A stretch of 64,000 bases of DNA from Algicola sp. (GCA_018222915.1 JAAEZI010000006.1:1-64000), one strand, 5' to 3'. Counted from the first letter of the stretch, positions 28,335 to 37,263 are shown. Numbers and translations: made by a program. Notes: generated by a model from the letters alone, not told the origin.

Positions 28335-29000
28335 TTAGTAATTTCGGCTGCCAAATATACTACTTCCAACGCGAATCATAGTACTTCCACATTGAATTGC
28401 GATTTGATAATCACCACTCATACCCATGGATATAGTTTGAAATTGACAATTCGCGGTTGCGATGTCTTTTAAATCTTCATAAACCGTTTTTAGTCGCTTA
28501 AATTCTTGCGTGATTTGCTGCTCATCATCCGTAAAGGTTGCCATACCCATAACGCCTGTGATTTTAATATGTTTTAATTCTGAAAAAGCTTCAGAAGTCA
28601 ACAATGCTTTTGCATCATGTGATGACATACCAAATTTACTGTCTTCCTCAGCAATTTTAATTTGAAGCAGGCAATCGATAATTCTGTCGTGTTTTTTAGC
28701 TTGTTTATTGACTTCCTTTAGCAGTTTTAAGCTGTCCACACCATGAATAAGACTCACAAAACTTGCCATGTATTTCACTTTATTTCGCTGAACATGACCA
28801 ATCATATGCCATTGAACATCTTTTGGCATTTGCTCATGCTTATCGGTCATTTCTTGGATTTTATTCTCTCCAAAAATCCGCTGACCAGCTTTATAAGCTT
28901 CCATCAAATCTGAGATAGGTTTGGTTTTAGAAACTGCAACTAGAGACACGTGGTTTGGAATTTCTTGTTTTATCTTATGTAAGTTTTCTGCAATACTCAT
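28335..29000 (-). CDS. YggS-family PLP-binding protein
   Basis: 221-residue alanine-racemase-fold protein of the YggS/PLPBP family, which maintains pyridoxal-phosphate and amino-acid balance. The PLP lysine is in LVAVSKTKP near residue 25. IFGENKIQEM, WHMIGHVQRNK, GVMGMAT and SMGMSGDYQIAIQCGSTMIRVG are hallmarks, and the final IFGSRNY is typical. Its stop lies in the same frame as, and only 12 bases before, the apparent ATT start of the nuclease gene. No racemase C-terminal domain is present, as expected. Confidence 0.95.
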   Translation of the reverse strand: MSIAENLHKIKQEIPNHVSLVAVSKTKPISDLMEAYKAGQRIFGENKIQEMTDKHEQMPKDVQWHMIGHVQRNKVKYMASFVSLIHGVDSLKLLKEVNKQAKKHDRIIDCLLQIKIAEEDSKFGMSSHDAKALLTSEAFSELKHIKITGVMGMATFTDDEQQITQEFKRLKTVYEDLKDIATANCQFQTISMGMSGDYQIAIQCGSTMIRVGSSIFGSRNY

Positions 29001-29051
29001 TTCAATTCAAATTTTTATTCTCGTTTTTACAATAGATATTTTAATGACCGT

Positions 29052-30290
29052 TTAAAATTCATAAATCGTGACACCACTTCTTAGTTTAGGCTCAATAAAT
29101 GTGCTTTTCGGAGGCATTTTTAGACCGTCATCTGCTATTTGTTTCATTTCATTAATATCAACAGGAACCATACCAAACCCAACGGCAAACTCACCGTTAT
29201 CAATTTTATCTTTAACATTTATAATATCCTTTTTTCCATTGACATAATCAATGCGGATATCATTTCTTGGATCTTCAATGCCCAGAATAGGATGTAAAAT
29301 AGTTTTGTATAAAATATGTGGATCTAAAGCATCCAATGACGTTTCAAAATTATAGAGGGCTTTCCGCAGATAAAGAGAATAAAACTCGCCATCTAAATAC
29401 ATGCTGAAATGATGTTTTTTAGAGGGTTTATAAGGCATTATTCCTCGATTTTCAATTCTGAAAATTGTATCCAGTTGTATGAGAAACTCCTCCTTTGTGT
29501 GACCGTTTAAATCTTTTATGAGTCGATTAAACTCATGAATTCGCAATTCGGACTCAGGAATCAAGAACGACATAAAATGGTTGTAACTCTCTTTGCCAGT
29601 ATGGTTCGGGTTAAGGTTTTTCTCATCTTGATATAATAAATAGGAAGATGCAGAGCGATGATGACCATCCGCTATATAAATCGTAGGCAATTTTTCAAAC
29701 TCCTTTTGAATCACGGCTATGCGATCAATATCCTCTAATTTCCAAAGGTAATGTGTATCGCGATACGTGGTTGTAAATTCGAATTCGGCACGTTCTTGCT
29801 GCACCTCTTCAATGATTTTAGATATCACGTTATTATCCGGATAAGTGAGCAGTACAGGTTCTGCGTTGAAGCCTACAGTTTTTAAATAATCTTTGAAAAT
29901 TCTTTCGCGATATTCGATCGTATCTTCATGTCTTTTTATAATGTTATTTTCATAGTCTTCGGCACTGGCTGCAGCTACAATCCCATTAAATTCTTGATAG
30001 TCACGATCTACAATTTTGTAAATATAATAGGCAGCTGTCTCGTCATGAACAAAAATCGAATCTTCTTTGAATTCTAAATACCGATTTCTTACAAGTTGAT
30101 AGCGTTCAGTTCCTGTGATTTCCCTATCGTATTTATAACCCGGATTTACAATATGTAAGAATGAAAAAGGATTATAGTCTAATCGCGCTTCTCGTTCCGC
30201 CTGTGTATAGGTTTGATAAGATCTTGAAGCGACGAGACTCACCTTGTCTCTTGTGGGTCTAACGGCTTTAAAAGGGTCTATTCGTGCCAA
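29052..30290 (-). CDS. DUF1015 family protein, TTG start
   Basis: 412-residue cytoplasmic protein of family DUF1015, sometimes called SpoIIJ-linked or HTH-like without firm function. Motifs: PFKAVRPTRDKVSLVASRSY at the start, YIADGHHRSASSYLLY in the middle (an ADGHHR motif reminiscent of phosphotransferases) and a conserved C-terminus DGLKMPPKSTFIEPKLRSG. The start codon is TTG, directly after the TAA of the M23 gene with zero spacing (TAATTG). It is part of the long minus-strand run. In some bacteria the family has been linked to amino-acid kinase activity; I do not claim this here. Confidence 0.9.
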   Translation of the reverse strand: MARIDPFKAVRPTRDKVSLVASRSYQTYTQAEREARLDYNPFSFLHIVNPGYKYDREITGTERYQLVRNRYLEFKEDSIFVHDETAAYYIYKIVDRDYQEFNGIVAAASAEDYENNIIKRHEDTIEYRERIFKDYLKTVGFNAEPVLLTYPDNNVISKIIEEVQQERAEFEFTTTYRDTHYLWKLEDIDRIAVIQKEFEKLPTIYIADGHHRSASSYLLYQDEKNLNPNHTGKESYNHFMSFLIPESELRIHEFNRLIKDLNGHTKEEFLIQLDTIFRIENRGIMPYKPSKKHHFSMYLDGEFYSLYLRKALYNFETSLDALDPHILYKTILHPILGIEDPRNDIRIDYVNGKKDIINVKDKIDNGEFAVGFGMVPVDINEMKQIADDGLKMPPKSTFIEPKLRSGVTIYEF

Positions 30291-30935
30291 TTATTTTCTG
30301 TTTTTAGTTATAAATAATGTCGGGTCTAGATAACCAGTAATGTCTGAGCCATATCCTGAGCCGATATCCAAATTTAGGATGTCCCTAATCTCCAAATGGA
30401 GATGTGCCAGATAACGTCCATTACAATTTCCAATGGTTCCTAATTGCTCGCCTTTTTTTATATAAGTATCTTCCAGGACAACGACCGAATCGCAGTGTGC
30501 ATAAAGTGATTCATATAATTGGTCTTTATGTTGATGTACGACTCTAATGACATTTCCCCAGCCTCCGCCATAATCTTTAACTTCACTAATATAACCATTA
30601 GCAATCGCATAAATTGGATCCCCTAAATCACTGTTTCCGCCATGAATACCATTCCAGTCGTCACCTAAATGATCATTTTCTTGAAATTTCTGAGCATTAT
30701 AGTATTGATGTCCATCTGGTTTTCCTACAGGAAAGTCAAATCCGTTTGAGATAAACTCCGTATGATTGGTAAAAAGGGTCTTAGCGCTTTTTTGAGACGC
30801 TAAATTAGCTGAGTGATTTTTTTCTATGCCGTTTTTTGAAGTCGATTCAGTCACATGTGTCTTTTGATTTTTTTTACAGGATAAACAAGTTAAAAAAATC
30901 AAAGCGACAACGACACCAAACCTTTTCATCTTCAT
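30291..30935 (-). CDS. M23 family metallopeptidase lipoprotein
   Basis: 214-residue lipoprotein with lipobox (TCLSCKK, Cys near residue 20). The C-terminal part is an M23 (LytM-type) peptidase that cuts peptidoglycan cross-links: the zinc ligands appear as HLGDDWNG (H, D) and LAHLHLEIRD (HxH), with GNVIRVVHQ between. Since both parts of the zinc site are present it may be active. The start ATG directly follows the TAA of the dehydrogenase gene (TAAATG). A second Met two codons later could also serve. It is followed with no gap by DUF1015. A cell-envelope location is expected. Confidence 0.9.
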   Translation of the reverse strand: MKMKRFGVVVALIFLTCLSCKKNQKTHVTESTSKNGIEKNHSANLASQKSAKTLFTNHTEFISNGFDFPVGKPDGHQYYNAQKFQENDHLGDDWNGIHGGNSDLGDPIYAIANGYISEVKDYGGGWGNVIRVVHQHKDQLYESLYAHCDSVVVLEDTYIKKGEQLGTIGNCNGRYLAHLHLEIRDILNLDIGSGYGSDITGYLDPTLFITKNRK

Positions 30936-31826
30936 TTATTTTAAAAACTGCTTCGCCACATGTTCTGCTTTTCTGCTTTCAGAATAGTCATAGAAGCCTT
31001 CACCTGACTTAACACCTAATTTTCCAGCTCTTACCATGTTCACTAACAATGGGCAAGGCGCATATTTAGGATTATTAAAGCCGTTGTACATCACATTCAA
31101 AATAGAAAGACAGACATCTAACCCAATAAAGTCTGCTAGTTGCAGAGGTCCCATTGGATGTGCCATTCCCAATTTCATCACGGTATCAATTTCTTCCACA
31201 CCAGCAACACCATTATATAATGTTTCGATAGATTCATTGAGCATCGGCATTAGGATGCGGTTCGCTACAAAACCTGGGTAATCGTTAACTTCGGTTGGAA
31301 TTTTACCAAGCGTTTTAGACAATTCCATAATGTTCGCGGTGACCTCATCACTGGTATTATATCCACGTATAATTTCAACCAATTTCATAATCGGCACTGG
31401 ATTCATAAAATGCATACCAATAACCATTTCAGGACGAGAGGTGACAGCCGCAATTTGTGTAATAGAAATAGATGAGGTGTTGGTCGCTAAAATAGTGTCT
31501 TCCGGACAAGCTTCATCTAATTGTTTAAATATATTGAGTTTTAAATCGATATTTTCAGTCGCAGCTTCTACTACCAAACTAGCATATTCAACACCTTCAT
31601 TTAAATTTGTGAAAGTGGTAATATTATTTAAAGTGGATTCTTTGTCGGCTTCGGTTATTTTTTCTTTGGCCACCATGCGGTCTAAGTTCTTTGCAATGGT
31701 CGCCATCCCTTTTTTGAGCGATGCTTCGCTTATATCTATTAATTGTACTTTAAATCCAGATTGTGCAAATGTATGGGCAATTCCATTTCCCATTGTACCT
31801 GCGCCTATAACTGCTACATTTTTCAT
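30936..31826 (-). CDS. 3-hydroxyacyl-CoA (3-hydroxybutyryl-CoA) dehydrogenase
   Basis: 296-residue NAD(P)-dependent enzyme oxidising 3-hydroxyacyl-CoA to 3-ketoacyl-CoA. The Rossmann motif is VIGAGTMGNGIAHTFAQSG near the start. The catalytic region is MHFMNPVPIMKLVEII, and the C-terminal domain has DYPGFVANRILMPMLNES and PMGPLQLADFIGLD. It is a stand-alone single-domain dehydrogenase, not a fused fatty-oxidation complex, as in the Hbd/PaaH type. It sits in the run between the Gfo/Idh/MocA gene and the M23 peptidase gene. Confidence 0.95.
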   Translation of the reverse strand: MKNVAVIGAGTMGNGIAHTFAQSGFKVQLIDISEASLKKGMATIAKNLDRMVAKEKITEADKESTLNNITTFTNLNEGVEYASLVVEAATENIDLKLNIFKQLDEACPEDTILATNTSSISITQIAAVTSRPEMVIGMHFMNPVPIMKLVEIIRGYNTSDEVTANIMELSKTLGKIPTEVNDYPGFVANRILMPMLNESIETLYNGVAGVEEIDTVMKLGMAHPMGPLQLADFIGLDVCLSILNVMYNGFNNPKYAPCPLLVNMVRAGKLGVKSGEGFYDYSESRKAEHVAKQFLK

Positions 31827-31852
31827 TTATATATGCTTTAATTTATTTGTTA

Positions 31853-32812
31853 TTAAAAACAATCGATAATCATGGTTGCGACTCTCAGAGCTTCGGTACC
31901 GTCATGCAATGTAACGATTGGTGTTGTGTTATTATTGATAGCATCCGCAAAGGTTTCCAATTCGTCTAAAATCGCATTGTTGTTAGAGATTTCAGGATTG
32001 TCAAAATATATTTGTTTTTTGACGCCTTCGGCATTTTGGAGAATCATATCGAAATCTCCTGGATGTTCGGGTGCATCTTTCATCTTGACTACCTCACATT
32101 TCTTTTCAAGGAAGTCCACTGAAATATAGGCATCCTTTTGAAAAAATCGCGTTTTACGCATGTTTTTAAGAGATATGCGACTGGCTGTTAAATTCGCCAC
32201 ACAGCCATTTTCAAATTCGATACGTGCATTCGCAATATCAGGTGTATCACTAATTACTGAAACACCACTTGCTGAAATATGCTTAACCTTGGAAGGTACT
32301 ACACTCAAAATGATATCTATATCGTGAATCATTAAATCCAATACCACAGGTACATCTGTTCCTCGAGGATTGAATTCCGCAAGACGATGTGTTTCGATAA
32401 ACATCGGGTTTTTGACCTGATCTTTAATGGCGATAAATGCAGGATTGAAGCGTTCAACATGGCCTACTTGACCACGAATATCATGCTCTGCCAATAAGCT
32501 TCTTATATGTTCTGCTTCTTCAACGGTGTTTGTGATAGGCTTTTCGATAAAAATATGCTTCCCCTTAGAAATGGCTTTTTTAGCACAATCGTAATGTGAT
32601 AAGGTTGGCGTAACAATATCGACCATATCAACAGCATCTAGTAAGGCTTCAATGGAATTAAAGTACTTATAACCAAATTCTTCCTCAACCTTTTTAGCGT
32701 TGGTTTCATCCGCATCATAAAAACCAATGAGGTCATATTTTTCAGATTGATTAAGAAGTCTTAAATGAATTTTACCGAGGTGACCAGCACCAAGAACACC
32801 AGCTTTTAGCAT
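31853..32812 (-). CDS. Gfo/Idh/MocA family oxidoreductase
   Basis: 319-residue NAD(P)-dependent sugar-type oxidoreductase. The Rossmann motif is GVLGAGHLGKIHLRLL, then FIEKPITNT with the catalytic lysine, and GHVERFNPAF, VVLDLMIHDIDIILSV in the substrate domain. Substrate cannot be inferred. It is the first gene of the minus-strand run, with a promoter box 17 bases upstream of its ATG, and is divergent from pcm over a 160-base gap. Confidence 0.93.
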   Translation of the reverse strand: MLKAGVLGAGHLGKIHLRLLNQSEKYDLIGFYDADETNAKKVEEEFGYKYFNSIEALLDAVDMVDIVTPTLSHYDCAKKAISKGKHIFIEKPITNTVEEAEHIRSLLAEHDIRGQVGHVERFNPAFIAIKDQVKNPMFIETHRLAEFNPRGTDVPVVLDLMIHDIDIILSVVPSKVKHISASGVSVISDTPDIANARIEFENGCVANLTASRISLKNMRKTRFFQKDAYISVDFLEKKCEVVKMKDAPEHPGDFDMILQNAEGVKKQIYFDNPEISNNNAILDELETFADAINNNTTPIVTLHDGTEALRVATMIIDCF

Positions 32813-32828
32813 TGTTTTACGTTTTCAA

Positions 32829-32836
32829 CAAAAATA
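32829..32836 (-). promoter_or_regulatory. -7 promoter box at the head of the nine-gene minus-strand run
   Basis: Minus strand TATTTTTG fits TAnnTTTG. The ATG at 32812 lies 17 bases after its G. Confidence 0.5.
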
Positions 32837-32972
32837 AGATTTTTCGTAGTTTTTATGATGAAATTTACGATAAATAATGAGGAAATTGATATGGTTAATA
32901 AATCCCTTCAGTTTAATTTTTAGTATAAAAATGTTTGCATTATTTTAGCATAGAGAACCTAACTTATCAACT

Positions 32973-33614
32973 TTGAAAGACACGCTTAAACATCAAGGAC
33001 TACGGCAGAAACTCGTTGAGGTCATTAAAAATAAAGGGATAACTGACCCAAAGGTTATTGAGGCTATTGGAAGAATTCCTAGACATCTTTTTATGGATTC
33101 AGGTTTTCTGGATCATGCCTATCAAGATAAAGCGTTCCCGATTGCTGCAGATCAAACTATTTCACAACCCTATACCGTGGCATTTCAAACAGAATTACTC
33201 CAAGTCAAACCTGGTCATAAAATTTTAGAAATTGGGACGGGTAGTGGTTATCAAACAGCCGTGTTATGTGTCATGGGAGCAAAGGTTTACAGTATTGAAC
33301 GTCAGCATGAATTGTATAAAAAAACCAGCCAGTTTTTACCTAAAATAGGGTATAGGCCGAAGAAGTTGGTCTTTGGAGATGGTTATATTGGCATGGAAAG
33401 TGAAGCGCCTTTTGATAGTATTATTGTCACTGCTGGAGCACCATTTGTTCCTAAGCCACTATTGAGTCAATTAAAAATAGGCGGACGATTAGTCATTCCT
33501 GTAGGTGATGATGTTCAGGTCATGACTTTGTTCGTCAGAAAAGGTCCCAAAGACTTTGAACAACACGAGTATGGAGAATTTCGATTTGTACCGCTATTAG
33601 AAGATAAAAACTAA
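32973..33614 (+). CDS. pcm: Protein-L-isoaspartate O-methyltransferase, TTG start
   Basis: Repairs isoaspartyl residues in aged proteins using S-adenosylmethionine. 213 residues with TISQPYTVAFQTELL, the SAM-binding loop ILEIGTGSGYQTAVL and IIVTAGAPFVPKPLLSQLK. The start is TTG, giving (M)KDTLKHQGLRQKLVEV, the expected N-terminus; no ATG lies upstream in frame. The gap to the divergent neighbour is 160 bases. Its stop overlaps the convergent NTF2-like gene by four bases. Confidence 0.95.
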   Translation: MKDTLKHQGLRQKLVEVIKNKGITDPKVIEAIGRIPRHLFMDSGFLDHAYQDKAFPIAADQTISQPYTVAFQTELLQVKPGHKILEIGTGSGYQTAVLCVMGAKVYSIERQHELYKKTSQFLPKIGYRPKKLVFGDGYIGMESEAPFDSIIVTAGAPFVPKPLLSQLKIGGRLVIPVGDDVQVMTLFVRKGPKDFEQHEYGEFRFVPLLEDKN

Positions 33615-34129
33615 TGTTTTGGTAAATAGGCTTCAGGAATAGGATGATCCTCAGTTTCCTGTTGCCAGTAAATATTGACAATCCACCAGCGATGACCATC
33701 ATGTAATAATTGAATGCTATTAATGCCTCTCATGAAGGGTTCTGAGTCGCTTTTACTTCTGTAAGATTCATAGGTACTGAATACCTGAGCTATATTTCCG
33801 AAAGTTTGTGTACTTCGATGAATTTCAACTTCATGAAAACCATTCTCTACTAACCATGTTCCAGCGCGTTCTATATAACCATCAGGAGTTATAAAACTCG
33901 CATCAAATTTACCGTCTTTCGTTTTGCTAGTTGGGATAAGCTTGGCGTCTTTATGAAATAAATAACGGAATAAATCCCAATCGCGTGCTTCACCTTTTTC
34001 TCCTGAAATCACCGAGTATAGTGATTCCAAAGTGCTGTCTAGCGTCGTTACATGCGATGAGTAGTCTACTTCTTGTTGGGCGAACAATGTGGTACTGGAT
34101 AATACGAATAAAAAAATGAGATGTTTCAT
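33611..34129 (-). CDS. Exported NTF2/SnoaL-like protein, unknown function
   Basis: 172-residue protein with a signal peptide (MKHLIFLFVLSSTTLFAQQ). The mature part resembles an NTF2-like (SnoaL/DUF4440-type) alpha+beta fold: an early helix LDSTLESLYSVI, RDWDLFRYLFHKDAKLI, IHRSTQTFGNIAQVFSTYESY and a tryptophan-rich closing strand GHRWWIVNIYWQ. Such domains often bind small hydrophobic ligands or catalyse simple reactions; nothing more specific can be said. It lies 10 bases after the DUF5686 gene and should be co-transcribed with it. Confidence 0.82.
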   Translation of the reverse strand: MKHLIFLFVLSSTTLFAQQEVDYSSHVTTLDSTLESLYSVISGEKGEARDWDLFRYLFHKDAKLIPTSKTKDGKFDASFITPDGYIERAGTWLVENGFHEVEIHRSTQTFGNIAQVFSTYESYRSKSDSEPFMRGINSIQLLHDGHRWWIVNIYWQQETEDHPIPEAYLPKH

Positions 34130-34139
34130 AATTATGAGT

Positions 34140-36608
34140 TTAGAAAAATTTCAGGCCAAAAATAATGGCATCACTTTGAAATCCACTTAGATACGAACGT
34201 ACGTAATCTAAACGTAAAAATCTAAATTTTCCCCAACCAATATTGTCTAAACCTACAGAATACTCTTGATAAGGATTCGTGTTTGGTGTCGCCAAGGCAT
34301 GAGCGCCAAGCACTAAATTAAAATTAAGTTTTTTCAATAGCGGCACTCTGCCCAATATAAAACCATTAAAATCATGTTCGGCATGCATCTCCAAATACGC
34401 GTCATTAGTGCTTAGTGCATAATATGGTAAATTATTAAAAACATCTAGATAAGTACCTTGGCCAAAATTAGTTTGGTTCCCGTTAAAATGCTGATAGTCG
34501 ACAAACGCAATATCATCACCACCGAAAAACTTTCCAGCTTTCAGGTTGTAATTAAAACGTCCCATACTTGATACATTCAAGCCTTGGGATAATCTGAATT
34601 TTATCTGATCAAAGTCATAGCCATCAACAGAGGAGGAGAAGCCTTTTTCATAGCCAATTCGCAACGTGGGATATTTAGAGCTTTGTACATTAATTTTACC
34701 ATCGGGATGACTCAAATAATTCTGAGCAAAATTGATCTGGGCACTCAGGTTTAATTTCATGATATTGTGCGTTGCAAAAGGAGCGATGCCATACGCGGTT
34801 TCATCCAGAGGATTGTTACTTGTATATTCTCGATCTGCCTTAGGATACCACGCTTGATCTGTGGTATTGAATAAGGCTTTTCGTCGTTGATAACTGAGAC
34901 TTGTATTTATTCGAAATCCATTGAACAATTCATTGGAGTAAGATGCTAAAACATAGCTGTTTTCATAGATTTTCATAAAGTTTTGTTCAGAAAACAATGA
35001 AAATCCGGTATTGAAACTTTTTGAGATAGGTTCACTGCCATTGAATTGCTGTGTGGTCACACCACCTGAAACGGTCAAGTAGGGTCTAGAGATATTATTA
35101 AATTTGTAGGTGGCCGAAACGGTTCCTCTTAAGCGATCATCACTGAAGCCATAATTGATGTTTCCGTTAATCGAGAAATACCGTTGGTACTCATCGTAAT
35201 ATTTTCGGTAGAACACGCCTATATCGGCATTCCAACCTTGAACGGTGTTAAAACTAATAGCTTCAATAGGAGAGGAGATACCTGCGCTCCATTTTTCATA
35301 AGAATTATTGTAAGTATAACCACCTAATAAATCTCCTAGTTTCCATTTATTTTTTACGGAATCGACAGAATCTTTGTAAGTTTTGGATTCTCGAACAACT
35401 TGTATACTGTCTTTTTTAATGTAATCGGTTATTTCTTCTTCCGTTAGGGGAACAGGCCTTAAGGTTTTCCAAAATAGAGAATCTTTTTTATTGGCTTCTG
35501 CCTCAAATGACACAATCTCACGATTAAAATCTTTTCTTGTCAGACCTAAGTTGAATTCATAATTACTGTACACAGCTGTAAAACGACCGTCACCTTTTAT
35601 TCCAAAAATACCGTATTTGAAATCTATATTCTGTGAGATTTTAGCCCAAATAGCGTCTTTTTCTGAATAAGAAAAATTTTGGGTAACGGTAATTTTATCC
35701 ACTGCAGGAATGCGTGCTTGAGTCCCAGTAATATCGAGTTCCGCAGCATAAATGGTCCATTGATCCTCAACAATATAAATCAATCCTTCAAACACAGGGT
35801 CGTTTTCTCGTCTTGGTGTTACTTTTATTTTGTTTATCAAATTTCCGCGATCATCATAAAATACACCTTCTAGTTGATAACGATAGTATCCAAAGGCATT
35901 ATTTGCGATGGGAGAGACAATTTTATTGCCCAAAGTGATGGTATTGTCATAAAGCTCAAACTCAACATCTATTGCGGTATTAAAACTGAAGCCATTGTCA
36001 TTTCCACTCACTTTCGAAGCTATGATTTTTTCCTTGAGTTTATTAGGTCTTAGGAACTGTAATTTTGAAATAGTTTCGGATAAATATATCACACCACTGC
36101 GTGTAGAGTCTAAGCCACCACCAAGATCGCCCATGTCTTGTCCCATAAATGTTTCAGGAGCATCCTTAATTCGTATGAGTCCGCGAGAATAGAAATCGGC
36201 TGCATAGCTTTTAATTTTATTCAGATTGATATCTCTTTGTGCAATGGCCTTCCGAATAATAATGTTAGCAGGATTTTCTTCCGAATTAATAACCACTTCA
36301 TTCAGTGATATTTCCTCATCTATGAGTGTTGCATCCAGAGTAAACGGGAAGGATGAGATGTCTACTTCTTTTTTTACGGTTTTATAGCCTAAATACTGAA
36401 AAACGACGGTATAGGTGTCTGGATTCGTGATATTCAGTTCATAATAACCATCTTCGTTACTAGTGGTTCCTTTATAGGTGTTTTCAATAAAGATATTGAC
36501 GAATGCCAGTGGTTGATCATTACTATCTGTAACGGTTCCTTCAATTTGAGAAAAACTTTGAAAACTAATGAAAAGCGCAAAAATGCAAAAGCGTAATGTT
36601 AAGGTCAT
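34140..36608 (-). CDS. DUF5686 outer-membrane protein with carboxypeptidase-regulatory-like domain
   Basis: 822-residue protein. Signal peptide ends near SFSQ. Then a CarboxypepD_reg-like beta-sandwich as in TonB-dependent receptors (IEGTVTDSNDQPLAFVNIFIENTYKGTTSNEDGYYEL), ending about residue 105. The rest matches family DUF5686: a conserved start (NPANIIIRKAIAQRDINLNKIKSY) and a long region of alternating strands ending in an aromatic-terminated strand (SDAIIFGLKFF), which suggests an outer-membrane beta-barrel. No plug domain or TonB box is seen, so it is not a classical transporter. Function unknown. The NTF2-like gene follows 10 bases away. Confidence 0.87.
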   Translation of the reverse strand: MTLTLRFCIFALFISFQSFSQIEGTVTDSNDQPLAFVNIFIENTYKGTTSNEDGYYELNITNPDTYTVVFQYLGYKTVKKEVDISSFPFTLDATLIDEEISLNEVVINSEENPANIIIRKAIAQRDINLNKIKSYAADFYSRGLIRIKDAPETFMGQDMGDLGGGLDSTRSGVIYLSETISKLQFLRPNKLKEKIIASKVSGNDNGFSFNTAIDVEFELYDNTITLGNKIVSPIANNAFGYYRYQLEGVFYDDRGNLINKIKVTPRRENDPVFEGLIYIVEDQWTIYAAELDITGTQARIPAVDKITVTQNFSYSEKDAIWAKISQNIDFKYGIFGIKGDGRFTAVYSNYEFNLGLTRKDFNREIVSFEAEANKKDSLFWKTLRPVPLTEEEITDYIKKDSIQVVRESKTYKDSVDSVKNKWKLGDLLGGYTYNNSYEKWSAGISSPIEAISFNTVQGWNADIGVFYRKYYDEYQRYFSINGNINYGFSDDRLRGTVSATYKFNNISRPYLTVSGGVTTQQFNGSEPISKSFNTGFSLFSEQNFMKIYENSYVLASYSNELFNGFRINTSLSYQRRKALFNTTDQAWYPKADREYTSNNPLDETAYGIAPFATHNIMKLNLSAQINFAQNYLSHPDGKINVQSSKYPTLRIGYEKGFSSSVDGYDFDQIKFRLSQGLNVSSMGRFNYNLKAGKFFGGDDIAFVDYQHFNGNQTNFGQGTYLDVFNNLPYYALSTNDAYLEMHAEHDFNGFILGRVPLLKKLNFNLVLGAHALATPNTNPYQEYSVGLDNIGWGKFRFLRLDYVRSYLSGFQSDAIIFGLKFF

Positions 36609-36675
36609 AAGTATCGTGATTGATGGTTATATTCATACAGACGTCAATTTACATAAAATGGTTGCCTGGAAGGTT

Positions 36676-36683
36676 CAAACTTA
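36676..36683 (-). promoter_or_regulatory. Possible -7 promoter box for the DUF5686 gene
   Basis: Minus strand TAAGTTTG fits TAnnTTTG, 68 bases before the ATG at 36608. It lies just downstream of the smpB stop. Confidence 0.4.
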
Positions 36684-36721
36684 GTAATTAATCACCTTCA
36701 GAATTGTTAAACAATCACAAA

Positions 36722-37180
36722 TTACCTATAAATTTTCTTAATACGATCCAAGTTTCTTTTGTTGTCTCGATCCTTGATGGAATCACGCTTGTCATAGAGT
36801 TTTTTACCTTTTCCTAAGGCTATCTCTAATTTGGCCAAGCCTCTATCATTGATAAATAAGCGCAATGGGATGATAGCGTTTCCTTTAATGTTGACTTCCT
36901 TTTCTAGTTTTTTAAGCTCTCGTTTATTAAGTAATAATTTGCGTTGCGCCTTAGGTTTATGGTTGTAGTAATTGCCATAAACATATTCTTGGATGGTCAT
37001 GTTGATGACAAATAATTCACCACGATCATTAAATTCACAAAAGCTTTCTGCAATCGATGCCTTGCTATCTCTAATAGATTTAATTTCGGTACCAGTCAAT
37101 ACAATGCCAGCGGTGTACGTATCTAAGATTTCGTACTCGAACTTCGCCTTTTTATTCTTTATGTTTACCGTTTTTTGCAT
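36722..37180 (-). CDS. smpB: SsrA-binding protein SmpB
   Basis: SmpB binds tmRNA and brings it to stalled ribosomes for trans-translation. The 152-residue protein begins [19 protein letters not shown] and has the family marks [13 protein letters not shown] and [12 protein letters not shown] with a basic tail ([16 protein letters not shown]) that enters the mRNA channel. A TTG three codons upstream (37189) could extend it, but it lies within the promoter box at 37187-37194, so ATG 37180 is used. This gives an mRNA with practically no leader. The divergent DUF6503 gene has its own promoter 12 bases away. Confidence 0.95.
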   Translation of the reverse strand: MQKTVNIKNKKAKFEYEILDTYTAGIVLTGTEIKSIRDSKASIAESFCEFNDRGELFVINMTIQEYVYGNYYNHKPKAQRKLLLNKRELKKLEKEVNIKGNAIIPLRLFINDRGLAKLEIALGKGKKLYDKRDSIKDRDNKRNLDRIKKIYR

Positions 37181-37186
37181 GATAGA

Positions 37187-37194
37187 CAAAGGTA
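37187..37194 (-). promoter_or_regulatory. -7 promoter box six bases before the smpB ATG
   Basis: Minus strand TACCTTTG, six bases, ATG. It excludes the upstream TTG as start and implies an almost leaderless mRNA. Confidence 0.5.
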
Positions 37195-37205
37195 AATAAT
37201 TTTAA

Positions 37206-37213
37206 TAGTTTTG
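37206..37213 (+). promoter_or_regulatory. -7 promoter box for the DUF6503 gene
   Basis: TAGTTTTG fits TAnnTTTG, 50 bases before the ATG at 37264. It lies back to back with the smpB box. Confidence 0.4.
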
Positions 37214-37263
37214 TATGAAATGAAGTCATTAGTTTTCCGACTTATGATTGAAATGTTCTAAAC

